Shown here: positions 1 to 6,651 of the stretch, piece after piece
How the letters are laid out: the number at the start of each line of letters is the position of its first letter
Numbering within the stretch: the first letter of the stretch is position 1
DNA from: a bacterium
GTDB taxonomy: Bacteria > UBA9089 > UBA9088 > JAGUXG01
Reading direction: 5' to 3'
DNA length: 8,408 nt
Assembly: GCA_020061965.1 (NCBI GenBank)
Contig: JAGUXG010000183.1
Span: 1 to 8,408 of the forward strand
Notes under the pieces: generated by a model
Told to the model about the DNA's origin: nothing
Seen by the model: the letters and a program-made list of their open reading frames with translations, nothing else
The model's database searches: none
Translations under genes and position numbers: made by a program

Positions 1-630
1 AATAAGCGTAAATTTAAGGCTGTTCAGATTGGTGGTCCATCTGGTGGTTGTATCCCGGAAAGCCTTATAGATACACCTGTTGACTATGAATCCATCACCC
101 AGACAGGTGCGATTATGGGCTCTGGTGGTATGGTCGTTATGGATGAGCTGACCTGTATGGTTGGGATTGCCAGGTTCTTTTTAGAGTTCACTCAGGAAGA
201 ATCCTGTGGAAAATGCGTGCCTTGTCGGATAGGAACAAAGGTGATGCTTGATAAATTAGAGGCTATTTGTGCTGGCAGTGGAGAAGAAGGAGATATTGAG
301 TTGCTTGAGGATTTGGCTCAGGATATCAAAGATACATCCCTTTGTGGCCTTGGTCAAACAGCACCGAACCCTGTCTTGACCACTATAAAGTATTTTCGCT
401 CTGAGTATGAGGCACATATCAAAGATAAATATTGCCCGGCTCATTCCTGTTTGGCTCTATTAAAGTTTGAGGTGATGCCTGAGCTTTGTAAGATGTGTGG
501 CGTCTGTGCCAAAGACTGCCCTGTAAGCGCAATCAAATGGGAGAAGAAGCAGGTGGCAGTGATAGATAAAGAGAAGTGTATCAAGTGCAAGACCTGTATC
601 ACCTCTTGCAAATTTATGGCGATTGAGTGA
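1..630 (+). CDS. nuoF: NuoF/HydB-type NADH-binding diaphorase subunit, C-terminal part, with ferredoxin tail (5' end outside window)
   Basis: The frame is open from base 1, so only the last 209 residues are present. Visible in order: the end of the SLBB-type region (IGGPSGGC, near residues 9-16), the typical IMGSGGMVVMD stretch, the [4Fe-4S] site ESCGKCVPCR with Cys69, 72, 75 and a fourth Cys115 in SLCGLG, and a C-terminal 2x[4Fe-4S] ferredoxin domain (Cys163/166/169/173 and Cys193/196/199/203). In this family the missing N-terminal part binds FMN and NADH and passes electrons to the iron-sulfur chain. The ferredoxin tail is absent from classical complex I NuoF. It is typical of NAD(P)-linked bifurcating hydrogenases (HydB/HndC) and of soluble NADH:ferredoxin or formate dehydrogenase modules. 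With the NuoG-like gene at 1619 it should form a cytoplasmic NADH-linked electron-transfer complex. No hydrogenase H-cluster subunit is seen here, so the final partner is unknown. Confidence 0.93.
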   Translation, partial: NKRKFKAVQIGGPSGGCIPESLIDTPVDYESITQTGAIMGSGGMVVMDELTCMVGIARFFLEFTQEESCGKCVPCRIGTKVMLDKLEAICAGSGEEGDIELLEDLAQDIKDTSLCGLGQTAPNPVLTTIKYFRSEYEAHIKDKYCPAHSCLALLKFEVMPELCKMCGVCAKDCPVSAIKWEKKQVAVIDKEKCIKCKTCITSCKFMAIE

Positions 631-640
631 TAATAAATAG

Positions 641-676
641 CCAATGGTCGATAGTCGATGGTCCATAGACTATGGA
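641..676. repeat. Short palindromic intergenic repeat after nuoF
   Basis: Just after the nuoF stop lies a low-complexity set of short words. ATGGTC occurs at 644-649 and 658-663, and GTCGAT at 647-652 and 654-659. A perfect 8+1+8 palindrome follows (GTCCATAG 661-668, A, CTATGGAC 669/670-676). There is no T-run after it, so it is a poor intrinsic terminator. It looks like a member of a dispersed short intergenic repeat family, but only one copy is visible here, so that is inference. Confidence 0.6.
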
Positions 677-700
677 CAATTTACTTTACCATAGGAACAA

Positions 701-706
701 AGGAGG
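701..706 (+). promoter_or_regulatory. Strong Shine-Dalgarno AGGAGG for the aspartic protease remnant
   Basis: A perfect AGGAGG lies 10 bases before the ATG at 717 and supports that start over the ATG at 672, whose extra residues do not resemble the family. Its survival shows that the translation signal of the now truncated gene is intact. It may still feed ribosomes into the overlapping nucleotidyltransferase gene. Confidence 0.7.
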
Positions 707-716
707 GATTAAACTG

Positions 717-872
717 ATGGGTATAGTTTATACAACAATAAAGATACGAAATCCGTTAAAGGATAGGGATTTTGTTGAAGTAGAGGCAAAGGTTGATACA
801 GGTGCAACATTATTGGTTATCCCTGTTCAAAACTTCCTATGGCTGAGATTGAATAAATGGATGAATATATGA
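717..872 (+). pseudogene. Truncated clan AA (retropepsin-like) aspartic protease, frameshifted remnant
   Basis: From the ATG at 717 the product begins MGIVYTTIKIRNP and reaches VDTGATLLVIP. This is the N-terminal half of a small prokaryotic clan AA aspartic protease, in which D of DTGA is the catalytic aspartate. Family members are usually about 110-130 residues, but this frame stops after 51. The last 15 residues (VQNFLWLRLNKWMNI) do not look like the family. In another frame, bases 833-856 read LPMAEIE followed by TAA. This resembles, from memory, the C-terminal end of such proteins, and that stop directly abuts the ATG at 857. The simplest reading is an internal deletion of roughly 60-80 codons that also shifted the frame. 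A small functional peptide cannot be excluded. The shifted frame ends at TGA 870-872, overlapping a possible internal ATG (869) of the next gene. Confidence 0.7.
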
Positions 873-1204
873 GTAATAAATGGGTTATAACTCCAGAAAA
901 GGTTCAAGTTGTTATCGGGAAGATTATAGAGCTTAGCCAGCCACGAAAAATAATCCTTTTTGGCTCTTATATTCGGGGGAATACCCACTTAAACAGTGAT
1001 CTTGATATTCTTATAGTAACCAAAAATGAGGTTGAAAGCCCACGCAAGGAAAGCATTAGAATTCGTCATGCATTAAAAGGGATACATATCTCTATGGATA
1101 TATTGGTCATATCAGAGAGCAAGTTGAAAGAATTGGCAAATGTGCCATGGTTAATTTATAGAGAAGCAATAAAATATGGAAGTGTCGTCTATGAAACCAC
1201 ATAG
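857..1204 (+). CDS. Minimal nucleotidyltransferase (MNT-type), partner of HEPN protein
   Basis: A 115-residue protein with a complete pol-beta-type nucleotidyltransferase core: GSYIRG (G36, S37, R40, G41), then SDLD with D48 and D50, and a third acidic residue D81 in MDILVIS. These are the metal- and NTP-binding residues of MNT proteins. In known MNT/HEPN toxin-antitoxin pairs the MNT is the antitoxin and can AMPylate the HEPN partner; that role here is inferred from the family and from the adjacent HEPN gene. The start at 857 directly follows the presumed original stop of the protease gene (TAA 854-856). An in-frame ATG at 869 is the alternative. It overlaps the HEPN gene by 14 bases if the latter starts at 1191. 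Confidence 0.88.
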   Translation: MDEYMSNKWVITPEKVQVVIGKIIELSQPRKIILFGSYIRGNTHLNSDLDILIVTKNEVESPRKESIRIRHALKGIHISMDILVISESKLKELANVPWLIYREAIKYGSVVYETT

Positions 1205-1622
1205 AAAAAGACTACTTGCTTTGCCAGAAGAATGGCTGGCTTATGCAGAAAGCGACTTAAAACTTGCTAAACTTGGCGAGGAAAATGAAGATATTTTAGA
1301 AGAGCAGATCTGTTTTCATGCTCAGCAGGCTGTAGAAAAGGGATTAAAAGCTGTCCTTCTCTTCTGTAAGATGGATTTTCCATTGACACATGATATAGAG
1401 GAGCTTTTGGATATATTATCAGAAGCCAAAATTCTTCTGCCACAGGATATTATTGATGCAGGTATCTTAACCCCTTATGCTATTGAAACACGATACCCTG
1501 GCTATTGGGGAGAAATAAGCGAGCAAGATGTGGATGAAGCTATAAATCTTGCTGAAAAGGTGCTCAGATGGACCAAAGAATATATTGCCAAACCTAAAGA
1601 GATAGAAGAGGAGTTCAAATGA
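1191..1622 (+). CDS. HEPN domain protein, partner of the MNT
   Basis: A 143-residue all-helical HEPN-family protein. Recognisable are the W-x-AxxDL start (EEWLAYAESDL, 13-23), the FHAQQAVEK helix (42-50), THD (66-68) and ETRYPGYW (99-106). HEPN proteins next to an MNT commonly form a two-component toxin-antitoxin system in which HEPN acts as an RNase, or as an NTP-handling accessory protein. The usual RNase motif R-x(4-6)-H is not visible: the arginine in RYPGYW has no histidine in range. This copy may therefore belong to the non-nuclease branch of the family. ATG 1191 was chosen because MKPHRKRL matches how homologues begin and GGAAG lies 8 bases upstream; ATG 1176 would add five residues. 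The stop overlaps the NuoG-like start (ATGA). Confidence 0.85.
   Translation: MKPHRKRLLALPEEWLAYAESDLKLAKLGEENEDILEEQICFHAQQAVEKGLKAVLLFCKMDFPLTHDIEELLDILSEAKILLPQDIIDAGILTPYAIETRYPGYWGEISEQDVDEAINLAEKVLRWTKEYIAKPKEIEEEFK
1605..1613 (+). promoter_or_regulatory. Ribosome binding site of the NuoG-like gene
   Basis: The purine-rich GAAGAGGAG lies inside the last HEPN codons, 5 bases before the ATG at 1619. It supports this start over the in-frame ATG at 1628 and indicates translational coupling to the HEPN gene. Confidence 0.6.
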
Positions 1623-3877
1623 TAACCATGACTATTGACGGAAAAGAGATTGAGATAGAAGATGGTGCCACCATTTTAGAGGCGGCTCAGAAAGCAGGAG
1701 CAAATGTGTCTACACTCTGCTATGATAAGAGACTTAACCCTTTTGGTGCCTGTAGAATCTGTCTGGTTGAGTTAGAAGGATCAAGGACAAAGTTCACCCC
1801 TTCCTGCACAACACCAGCTACAAATGGAATGGTGGTGAGAACCACTTCTGATGCCCTCATCAAGGCTCGTAAGACCATTTTAGAGCTTCTGCTTATCAAC
1901 CATCCTTTAGACTGTCCTGTCTGCGATAAGGCTGGAGAATGCAAGCTACAAGATTTAGTCTATGAGTATGGCGTCTCAAAGAATAGGTTTGAGGGAGAAA
2001 AGTCCGATCTTCCCATAGATTACAGAAGCCATTTGATTGAGAGAAACCTGAACAGGTGTATCTTATGTGGAAAGTGTGCCAGAATTTGCGATGAGATACA
2101 GGATGTGGCTGAGGTATCCTTTGTCAATCGGGGGATAAAGGCAAAGATTGGCACAGACTTTGATAGGGTTTTAGACTGTGAGTTCTGTGGACAGTGCATT
2201 GACATCTGCCCAGTAGGAGCACTCACCTCTAAGCTATTCAAATTTAATGCCCGGGTCTGGGAGCTCACCAATACCGATATTATCTGCCCATATTGCAATG
2301 TGGGTTGTAGCCTGACAGCAAGGAGCAGGGATGGAAGAATTCTTAAAATAGATGCAAAAGAGACTGGTGTGAACGAGGGAGGTGTCTGTGCTAAGGGACA
2401 TTTTGGGTTTGATTATATCTATGCAGAGGATAGGCTTACTCAACCTTTAATCAAAAAGGATGGCAAGCTTATTCCATCAGACTGGGATGAGGCGTTCAAT
2501 CTTATTGTAAGCAAGTTCTCAAAGCTAAAAGGTGAAATGGGTCTGCTTGTTTCGCCGAGATTGACGAATGAGGAGATATCTGCAGCCAAAGGACTTGAAC
2601 ATAAAAATATAGCTTGTGCAGAAGACCTGAAGTACCTTTCTGCTCTCTCTGAGACAGGTCTTTCATTGGGTGAAATGGCTGATATAAAGAATTCTGATTG
2701 CATCTTGCTCTTCTCTGATCTATCTTCTGAAAACCCTGTTGCTTCTACCTTTGTCAATTATGCTGTCAAGAGACAGGAAGCAAACCTTATCGTCATCAGC
2801 CCAAGAAGAATAAAAGCAAGCAGGTTGACCTCCAATCAACTTCTTGTCACACCAGGTCAAGAGATAACCGTTATAAATGGGATAATGGCTGAAATGTTCA
2901 GACAGAATTGGCAGAATGCAGATCTTATTGCAGAAGGCTTTGAACCACTTAAAGACCATTTGGCAAAATACACCATAGATATGACAGAAGAAAGGTCTGG
3001 TGTAAATAGAGAAGCTCTCCTTGCTGCTACCAGAATCTATGCTGAAAGCAAAAACCCTTGTATCATCTTGTCGTCCCCTACCCCTGATTTAGTCAGAGCA
3101 GCCTCTTCCCTTCTTCTCCTCAAAGGAAAGACAAAACTCCATCTTCTTGGCAAAAGAAGTAATGAACAGGGTGCTTTTGAGGTATTGGGAGACAGAGACA
3201 GATCCTTTATATCCTCTGCCAAGGGATTGTTTCTTATGGGCTGCGAGCTTCCAGCTGAGGCTTTGCAGAATAAGGAATTTATCGTTGTCTCAGATCTCTA
3301 TCTCACAGAGACAGCAAAAATTGCTGATGTTGTCCTGCCAGCAGCTGCTGGATTAGAGAAAAAAGGCACATTCACAAATTTTGAAGGCAAGATTCAACAG
3401 ACAGATATGAGTTCACCCCCACCAAGAGATGCTAAATCAGATTTAGAGATAATTACGGAGATTGCCAAAAGAATAGCTGGAAAATCTCCCATATCCGATA
3501 TTCCAAAAGAGACAAGAGAAAAAAGAGTCAAGGTTATTCCTGCTTCTGCGAAACCCATAGAGAAAAGCGAAGATTATCCCTTTTATCTTCTGACAGAGCC
3601 TACCAGATTCCACTCAGGAAGAACTTCAGCCTTTTCTAAGTCTTTAATGGAACTTTGTCCATCTCCCTTGCTTCTGATGAACAAGGCAGATAAAGAAAGA
3701 TTGGGTCTGTGTGAGGATGTCCAGATAACCACACCAAAAGGAAGCCTTACCGTGCAGTGTAAGATAGACTCTGGATTACCCCCTAAAGTAGCTCTTCTAA
3801 AATCTCACCCCCAGATGAAGATTAAACTTGAACCCATATCTCCTGCCAACCTTCAGCCAACTCTGATTCAGAGATAA
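1619..3877 (+). CDS. nuoG: NuoG-like NADH dehydrogenase subunit with degenerate molybdopterin-type domain
   Basis: 752 residues. The N-terminal iron-sulfur part is complete: [2Fe-2S] Cys34/45/48/63, the His95-Cys99/102/108 [4Fe-4S] site, a 2x[4Fe-4S] ferredoxin domain (Cys147/150/153/157 and Cys187/190/193/197), and a further [4Fe-4S] site at the entry to the molybdopterin-type domain (Cys223/226/230/257). The fold continues as in formate dehydrogenase alpha subunits (SDWDEAFNLI, SPRLTNEE), with a C-terminal dinucleotide-binding-like domain from about residue 648. The Cys/Sec-His-x-Pro active site of formate dehydrogenases is missing: the corresponding area reads ACAEDLKYLSALSETG. It is therefore probably an electron-wiring subunit like NuoG rather than a formate dehydrogenase. 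It should take electrons from the NuoF-type subunit encoded upstream. The start overlaps the HEPN stop, and no membrane segments are apparent. Confidence 0.88.
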   Translation: MITMTIDGKEIEIEDGATILEAAQKAGANVSTLCYDKRLNPFGACRICLVELEGSRTKFTPSCTTPATNGMVVRTTSDALIKARKTILELLLINHPLDCPVCDKAGECKLQDLVYEYGVSKNRFEGEKSDLPIDYRSHLIERNLNRCILCGKCARICDEIQDVAEVSFVNRGIKAKIGTDFDRVLDCEFCGQCIDICPVGALTSKLFKFNARVWELTNTDIICPYCNVGCSLTARSRDGRILKIDAKETGVNEGGVCAKGHFGFDYIYAEDRLTQPLIKKDGKLIPSDWDEAFNLIVSKFSKLKGEMGLLVSPRLTNEEISAAKGLEHKNIACAEDLKYLSALSETGLSLGEMADIKNSDCILLFSDLSSENPVASTFVNYAVKRQEANLIVISPRRIKASRLTSNQLLVTPGQEITVINGIMAEMFRQNWQNADLIAEGFEPLKDHLAKYTIDMTEERSGVNREALLAATRIYAESKNPCIILSSPTPDLVRAASSLLLLKGKTKLHLLGKRSNEQGAFEVLGDRDRSFISSAKGLFLMGCELPAEALQNKEFIVVSDLYLTETAKIADVVLPAAAGLEKKGTFTNFEGKIQQTDMSSPPPRDAKSDLEIITEIAKRIAGKSPISDIPKETREKRVKVIPASAKPIEKSEDYPFYLLTEPTRFHSGRTSAFSKSLMELCPSPLLLMNKADKERLGLCEDVQITTPKGSLTVQCKIDSGLPPKVALLKSHPQMKIKLEPISPANLQPTLIQR

Positions 3878-4168
3878 AGATAAAATCGCAGATTAAGACA
3901 GATATTCATAAGAAAATGTCAAGAATAAAGAGGCTGTGACAGAACTTCCCCAACCTTACTAAAAAGGTTGTTACAACTTAAAAATCCTGATAAGATTAAG
4001 ATAATTAGACATACCTCTCCCTTTCATATCTTCATCATCTTATTGCTGTCAATCTTATCTTCTTTTAGACATTATAACATCCCTAGAATAGGAGATCTTC
4101 GTTTTGGTATTATATGTGAGAAAATATATATTGACGAAGATAGGGTTTCTGCGGTAAACTTTTTTCCT
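3878..4168. other. Intergenic leader between nuoG and prs, no gene seen
   Basis: These 291 bases are open in the prs frame from a TTG at 3968, but the 67 extra residues show no resemblance to PRPP synthase and the family begins near GTG 4169. No convincing -35/-10 pair stands out. The AT-rich stretch around 4060-4115 (for example TATAAC at 4073) could hold a promoter, but without a good -35. The main structure is the hairpin at 3951-3970. Confidence 0.5.
3951..3970 (+). terminator. Possible weak terminator hairpin after nuoG
   Basis: A perfect 7-base stem (CAACCTT 3951-3957 with AAGGTTG 3964-3970) closes a 6-base ACTAAA loop 74 bases past the nuoG stop. Only a short, broken T stretch follows (TTAC). 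Its GTTG arm can alternatively pair with CAAC at 3974-3977. It may attenuate or terminate the nuo transcript weakly; the call is tentative. Confidence 0.3.
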
Positions 4169-5101
4169 GTGGAAAAACTGAAGGTCTTTTCAGGAAGGGC
4201 GAATAAGCCATTAGCAGAAGAGATAGCCGATTATCTTGAAATCAATCTCTCTGATATGGAGGTTAGTGAATTTGCTGATGGAGAGACGCATGTCAAGATA
4301 AAGGAGAATGTAAGGGGTGCTGATGTCTATATCATCCAGCCGACATCCCCGCCAACAAACCAGAATCTGATAGAACTTCTCATTATTATTGATGCGATGA
4401 CAAGGTCTTCTGCCAGAAGAATTACAGCAGTGATTCCTTACTATGGCTATGCCAGACAGGATAGAAAGACAGAGCCAAGGGTCTCTATCGCTTCAAAGCT
4501 CTGTGCCAATCTTTTAGTCTCTGCTGGTGGCCATAGAGTCCTGACTATGGACCTTCATGCCGGGCAAATTCAGGGTTTTTTTGATATACCTGTTGACCCC
4601 CTTATTGCCTCTCCAATCATGGTTGACTACTTCAAAAATAATGGTGGGGATAACTTAGTGATTGTTTCGCCAGATACAGGTGGGGCAGAGAGAGCAAGGT
4701 CTGTAGCCAAGAGGCTTGATGCATCTTTGGCTATCATTGACAAGAGAAGACCAGAGAAGAACTTAACAGAGGTTATGCATGTGATCGGTGAGGTAGAGGG
4801 CAAAAAGGCGATAATCTTTGATGATATTATTGATACGGGAGGAACAGTGCTAAAGGCTGCGGCTGCTCTAAAGAGAGAGGGTGCAAGCTCCGTCTCTGTC
4901 TTCTGCACTCACCCTGTTTTATCAAAAGACGCTATAGAAAGGTTAGAGGAGTCAAAGGATGTTTCAATGTTAGTCACTACAAATACCATTCCTTTAAGGA
5001 GGGAGAGCAAAAAGATAACAGTACTGTCTGTAGCCAGCCTATTTGGAGAGGCAATAAGGAGGATAAATGAGGAGACATCTATAAGCTCCTTATTTCAGTA
5101 A
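4169..5101 (+). CDS. prs: Ribose-phosphate pyrophosphokinase (PRPP synthase, class I)
   Basis: Makes PRPP from ribose 5-phosphate and ATP for purine, pyrimidine, histidine, tryptophan and NAD synthesis in the cytoplasm. With the GTG start at 4169 the protein is 310 residues, the normal size. It begins VEKLKVFSGRAN, as the family does; the open frame upstream to 3968 has no family resemblance. Visible motifs: FADGE (35-39), YYGYARQDRK (91-100), the histidine of MDLHAGQIQGFF (H130), the catalytic flexible loop DKRRPEKN (191-198), and the PRPP-binding loop DDIIDTGGT (218-226). No clear Shine-Dalgarno precedes the GTG, so the exact start is less certain than the identity. It is followed by rplY and pth, an order conserved in many bacteria. 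Confidence 0.96.
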   Translation: MEKLKVFSGRANKPLAEEIADYLEINLSDMEVSEFADGETHVKIKENVRGADVYIIQPTSPPTNQNLIELLIIIDAMTRSSARRITAVIPYYGYARQDRKTEPRVSIASKLCANLLVSAGGHRVLTMDLHAGQIQGFFDIPVDPLIASPIMVDYFKNNGGDNLVIVSPDTGGAERARSVAKRLDASLAIIDKRRPEKNLTEVMHVIGEVEGKKAIIFDDIIDTGGTVLKAAAALKREGASSVSVFCTHPVLSKDAIERLEESKDVSMLVTTNTIPLRRESKKITVLSVASLFGEAIRRINEETSISSLFQ

Positions 5102-5178
5102 ATATTTCTTGATAGAAGCAATAAATTCCTATTTTTCTCTACCCTTGATGCAAGATTATCTTTTTGCTCTAAATTAAA

Positions 5179-5226
5179 CCTTTCAATTTGTTAAACCTTA
5201 TCAAAGGGTGCGGAAAATGGGAAATT
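5179..5226 (+). repeat. 48-base dispersed repeat, copy 1 (inverted relative to copy at 8329)
   Basis: These 48 bases are the exact reverse complement of 8329-8376. The copy lies in the prs-rplY gap. Internal pairing is possible (CCTTT 5179-5183 with AAAGG 5203-5207). Unlike copy 2, the side facing prs lacks the second 15-base inverted arm: AAATTAAA precedes it instead. This copy therefore looks truncated or is a different arrangement of the element. The rest of the 168-base gap shows no gene. Confidence 0.9.
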
Positions 5227-5269
5227 ACGGTTTGGCATAGCCAGAACAAAAAAAGAAATTCTTAAAAAA

Positions 5270-5902
5270 ATGGAAAAGACAACAATTATTACAGCAGAAA
5301 AGAGAGAGGGTAAGGGAAAATGGTATCTTGGAGCAAAGAGAAGAGAAGGTTTTGTCCCTGCTGTTCTCTATGGAGGAAGAAAGGAGACCGAAGATCTTCT
5401 TCTTTCTCTACAAGACTTAGAGGTAGCTTTTCACAAAGCAAAGGGCACTCATATCTTTGAGCTTTCTGGAATAGGTGAGTCAGAACCTGTCATTATAAAG
5501 GAAAAACAGATTTGCCCTGTCAAAAACAAGATTATTCATATAGACTTTATGAGGGTTTCTAAAGATGTGAAGATAGAGGTAGAGGTGGAGGTTGAGCTTA
5601 TTGGAACACCTGATGGAGCAAAGGATGGTGGAGTATTAGATCAACAGACCCACAAACTTAATATAAAATCGCTTCCGACTGATATACCTTCCGCAATAAA
5701 AGTAAATATAGAACAGTTAAAGATAGGAGACCGCCTCTATGTGAAAGATATTCCGGTTGATAGCAGGATAGAGATATTAGAACCAGAGGATAAACTTATT
5801 GCCTCTCTTCTTCCACCAAGGGTCATCGAAGAAGTGACAACTGAAAGCACAGAGGCAGCAGAGCCTGAGGTGATAAGCAAAGGAAAGAAGGAAGAAGAAT
5901 GA
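5270..5902 (+). CDS. rplY: 50S ribosomal protein L25/general stress protein CTC
   Basis: 210 residues. The N-terminal L25 domain (about 1-95) carries the typical GKGKWYLGAKRREGFVPAVL pattern and binds 5S rRNA in the large subunit. The C-terminal beta domain of the longer TL5/CTC form follows (about 96-185, with IDFMRVS, IGDRLYVKDIPV and EDKLIASLLPPR). A low-complexity charged tail (EEVTTESTEAAEPE to KGKKEEE) ends the protein. The length fits the long bacterial form rather than the short E. coli protein. ATG 5270 is the family-like start; the preceding A-rich stretch contains no clear Shine-Dalgarno. Its stop overlaps the pth start (ATGA), so the two are probably translationally coupled. Confidence 0.95.
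   Translation: MEKTTIITAEKREGKGKWYLGAKRREGFVPAVLYGGRKETEDLLLSLQDLEVAFHKAKGTHIFELSGIGESEPVIIKEKQICPVKNKIIHIDFMRVSKDVKIEVEVEVELIGTPDGAKDGGVLDQQTHKLNIKSLPTDIPSAIKVNIEQLKIGDRLYVKDIPVDSRIEILEPEDKLIASLLPPRVIEEVTTESTEAAEPEVISKGKKEEE
5888..5894 (+). promoter_or_regulatory. Ribosome binding site of pth
   Basis: AAGGAAG in the last rplY codons lies just upstream of ATG 5899 and supports that start. It is a stronger signal than those before prs, rplY or etfA. Confidence 0.5.
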
Positions 5903-6444
5903 AGCTCCTTTTTGCAGGTCTTGGCAATCCTACCCCAGAATATGAAAAAACAAGGCATAATGTAGGATTCTGGGTTATAGACTTGATAAGCAAAGAACTG
6001 AAGATTGCCTTAAAAAAAGCAGATGATGTTTTAGTTGGAGAAAAGAAGGGAAAAGAACTGTTTCTCGTCAAACCTCTCACCTTTATGAATCATTCGGGGA
6101 GAGCCATCCTTAGCCTTTATGAAAAGACTAGGCCTGACCTATTAGTCTTAATCTATGATGATATGGATGTTGCAGTCGGCAAGATCAAGATACGGCAAAT
6201 GGGTGGCTCTGGTGGACACAAAGGCGTTCAATCTGTAATCTCAAGTCTGGGTAATCATTTTGCCAGAATAAGGGTAGGCATAGGAAGACCAGAAGAAGAT
6301 ATAACCGCTGAAGATTTTGTCCTTGATATTCCTTCTGAAGATGAGAAAAAATTGCTCATCATAGCTTGCGAGAAAGCAAAGAATGCTGCTATTGCCATTA
6401 TAGAAGAAGGGCTTCATAAGGCAATGAATAAATATAATGGATAA
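5899..6444 (+). CDS. pth: Peptidyl-tRNA hydrolase
   Basis: Releases tRNA from peptidyl-tRNAs that drop off ribosomes, an essential recycling step. The 181-residue protein carries the family signature: GLGNPTPEYEKTRHNVGF with N10 and the catalytic H20, FMNHSG with N64, YDDMD with D87, and GGSGGHKG with H107. All residues corresponding to the E. coli catalytic and tRNA-binding set are present, except that the residue after H107 is lysine where E. coli has asparagine. Length is slightly below the usual 185-195. It overlaps rplY by 4 bases, and its stop is directly followed by the next ATG. Confidence 0.97.
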   Translation: MKLLFAGLGNPTPEYEKTRHNVGFWVIDLISKELKIALKKADDVLVGEKKGKELFLVKPLTFMNHSGRAILSLYEKTRPDLLVLIYDDMDVAVGKIKIRQMGGSGGHKGVQSVISSLGNHFARIRVGIGRPEEDITAEDFVLDIPSEDEKKLLIIACEKAKNAAIAIIEEGLHKAMNKYNG

Positions 6445-6651
6445 ATGAATAAATTGCCACGACTTGATAAAAAGGTGTTGTCGGTTGGAACTCTTGATGA
6501 CATAAATGAAGAGAAGGCTTTCTGGCTCTCCAAAAATACACAGGAACGATTAGCTGCTATAGAACTGCATAGAAAAATGGTGTATGGGCAAGATAGGGTT
6601 ACATCCAGACTTCAAAGATTTCTTGAGACTTCTGAACTTGCGAGGAGTTAA
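6445..6651 (+). CDS. Small conserved protein preceding an AbiEii-like nucleotidyltransferase
   Basis: 68 residues, charged and predicted helical by eye, with no signal peptide or membrane segment. The stretch AFWLSKNTQERLAAIELHRK followed by a YG and a RLQRFLE helix is a pattern I associate with small proteins encoded just upstream of AbiEii-type nucleotidyltransferases; no biochemical function is known to me. The ATG directly abuts the pth stop (TAAATG), and the 3' end overlaps the nucleotidyltransferase gene by 68 bases. The pair is thus probably co-translated and may be a toxin-antitoxin-like unit. Which partner would be the antitoxin cannot be told from the sequence. Confidence 0.7.
   Translation: MNKLPRLDKKVLSVGTLDDINEEKAFWLSKNTQERLAAIELHRKMVYGQDRVTSRLQRFLETSELARS

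Noticed and set aside
672..716. Upstream ATG (672) for the protease remnant
   Set aside because: The 15 extra residues are derived from the palindromic repeat and spacer, whereas ATG 717 has a perfect AGGAGG and a family-like N-terminus.
2020..3222. Open frames of about 60-105 codons on the minus strand opposite nuoG
   Set aside because: They show no family resemblance, no ribosome binding sites and simply mirror the codon pattern of the strong + strand gene; the same holds for the minus-strand frames opposite prs, rplY, pth and etfA.
1619..3877. Formate dehydrogenase alpha subunit, possibly with selenocysteine
   Set aside because: The frame has no in-frame TGA, and the Cys/Sec-His-x-Pro active-site stretch is absent, so a catalytic formate dehydrogenase is not supported.
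3989..4059. 9-base inverted repeat GATAAGATT/AATCTTATC in the prs leader
   Set aside because: The arms are short, AT-rich and 53 bases apart, so chance is a sufficient explanation.
4043..4078. Sigma-70 promoter for prs (TTGCTG ... TATAAC)
   Set aside because: The spacing between the two boxes is about 24 bases, too long, and no better -35 lies at 16-18 bases.
3968..4168. 67-residue N-terminal extension of PRPP synthase from a TTG start
   Set aside because: The added residues show no resemblance to the family, contain a hydrophobic run that would be odd for a cytosolic enzyme, and the GTG at 4169 gives the standard 310-residue length.
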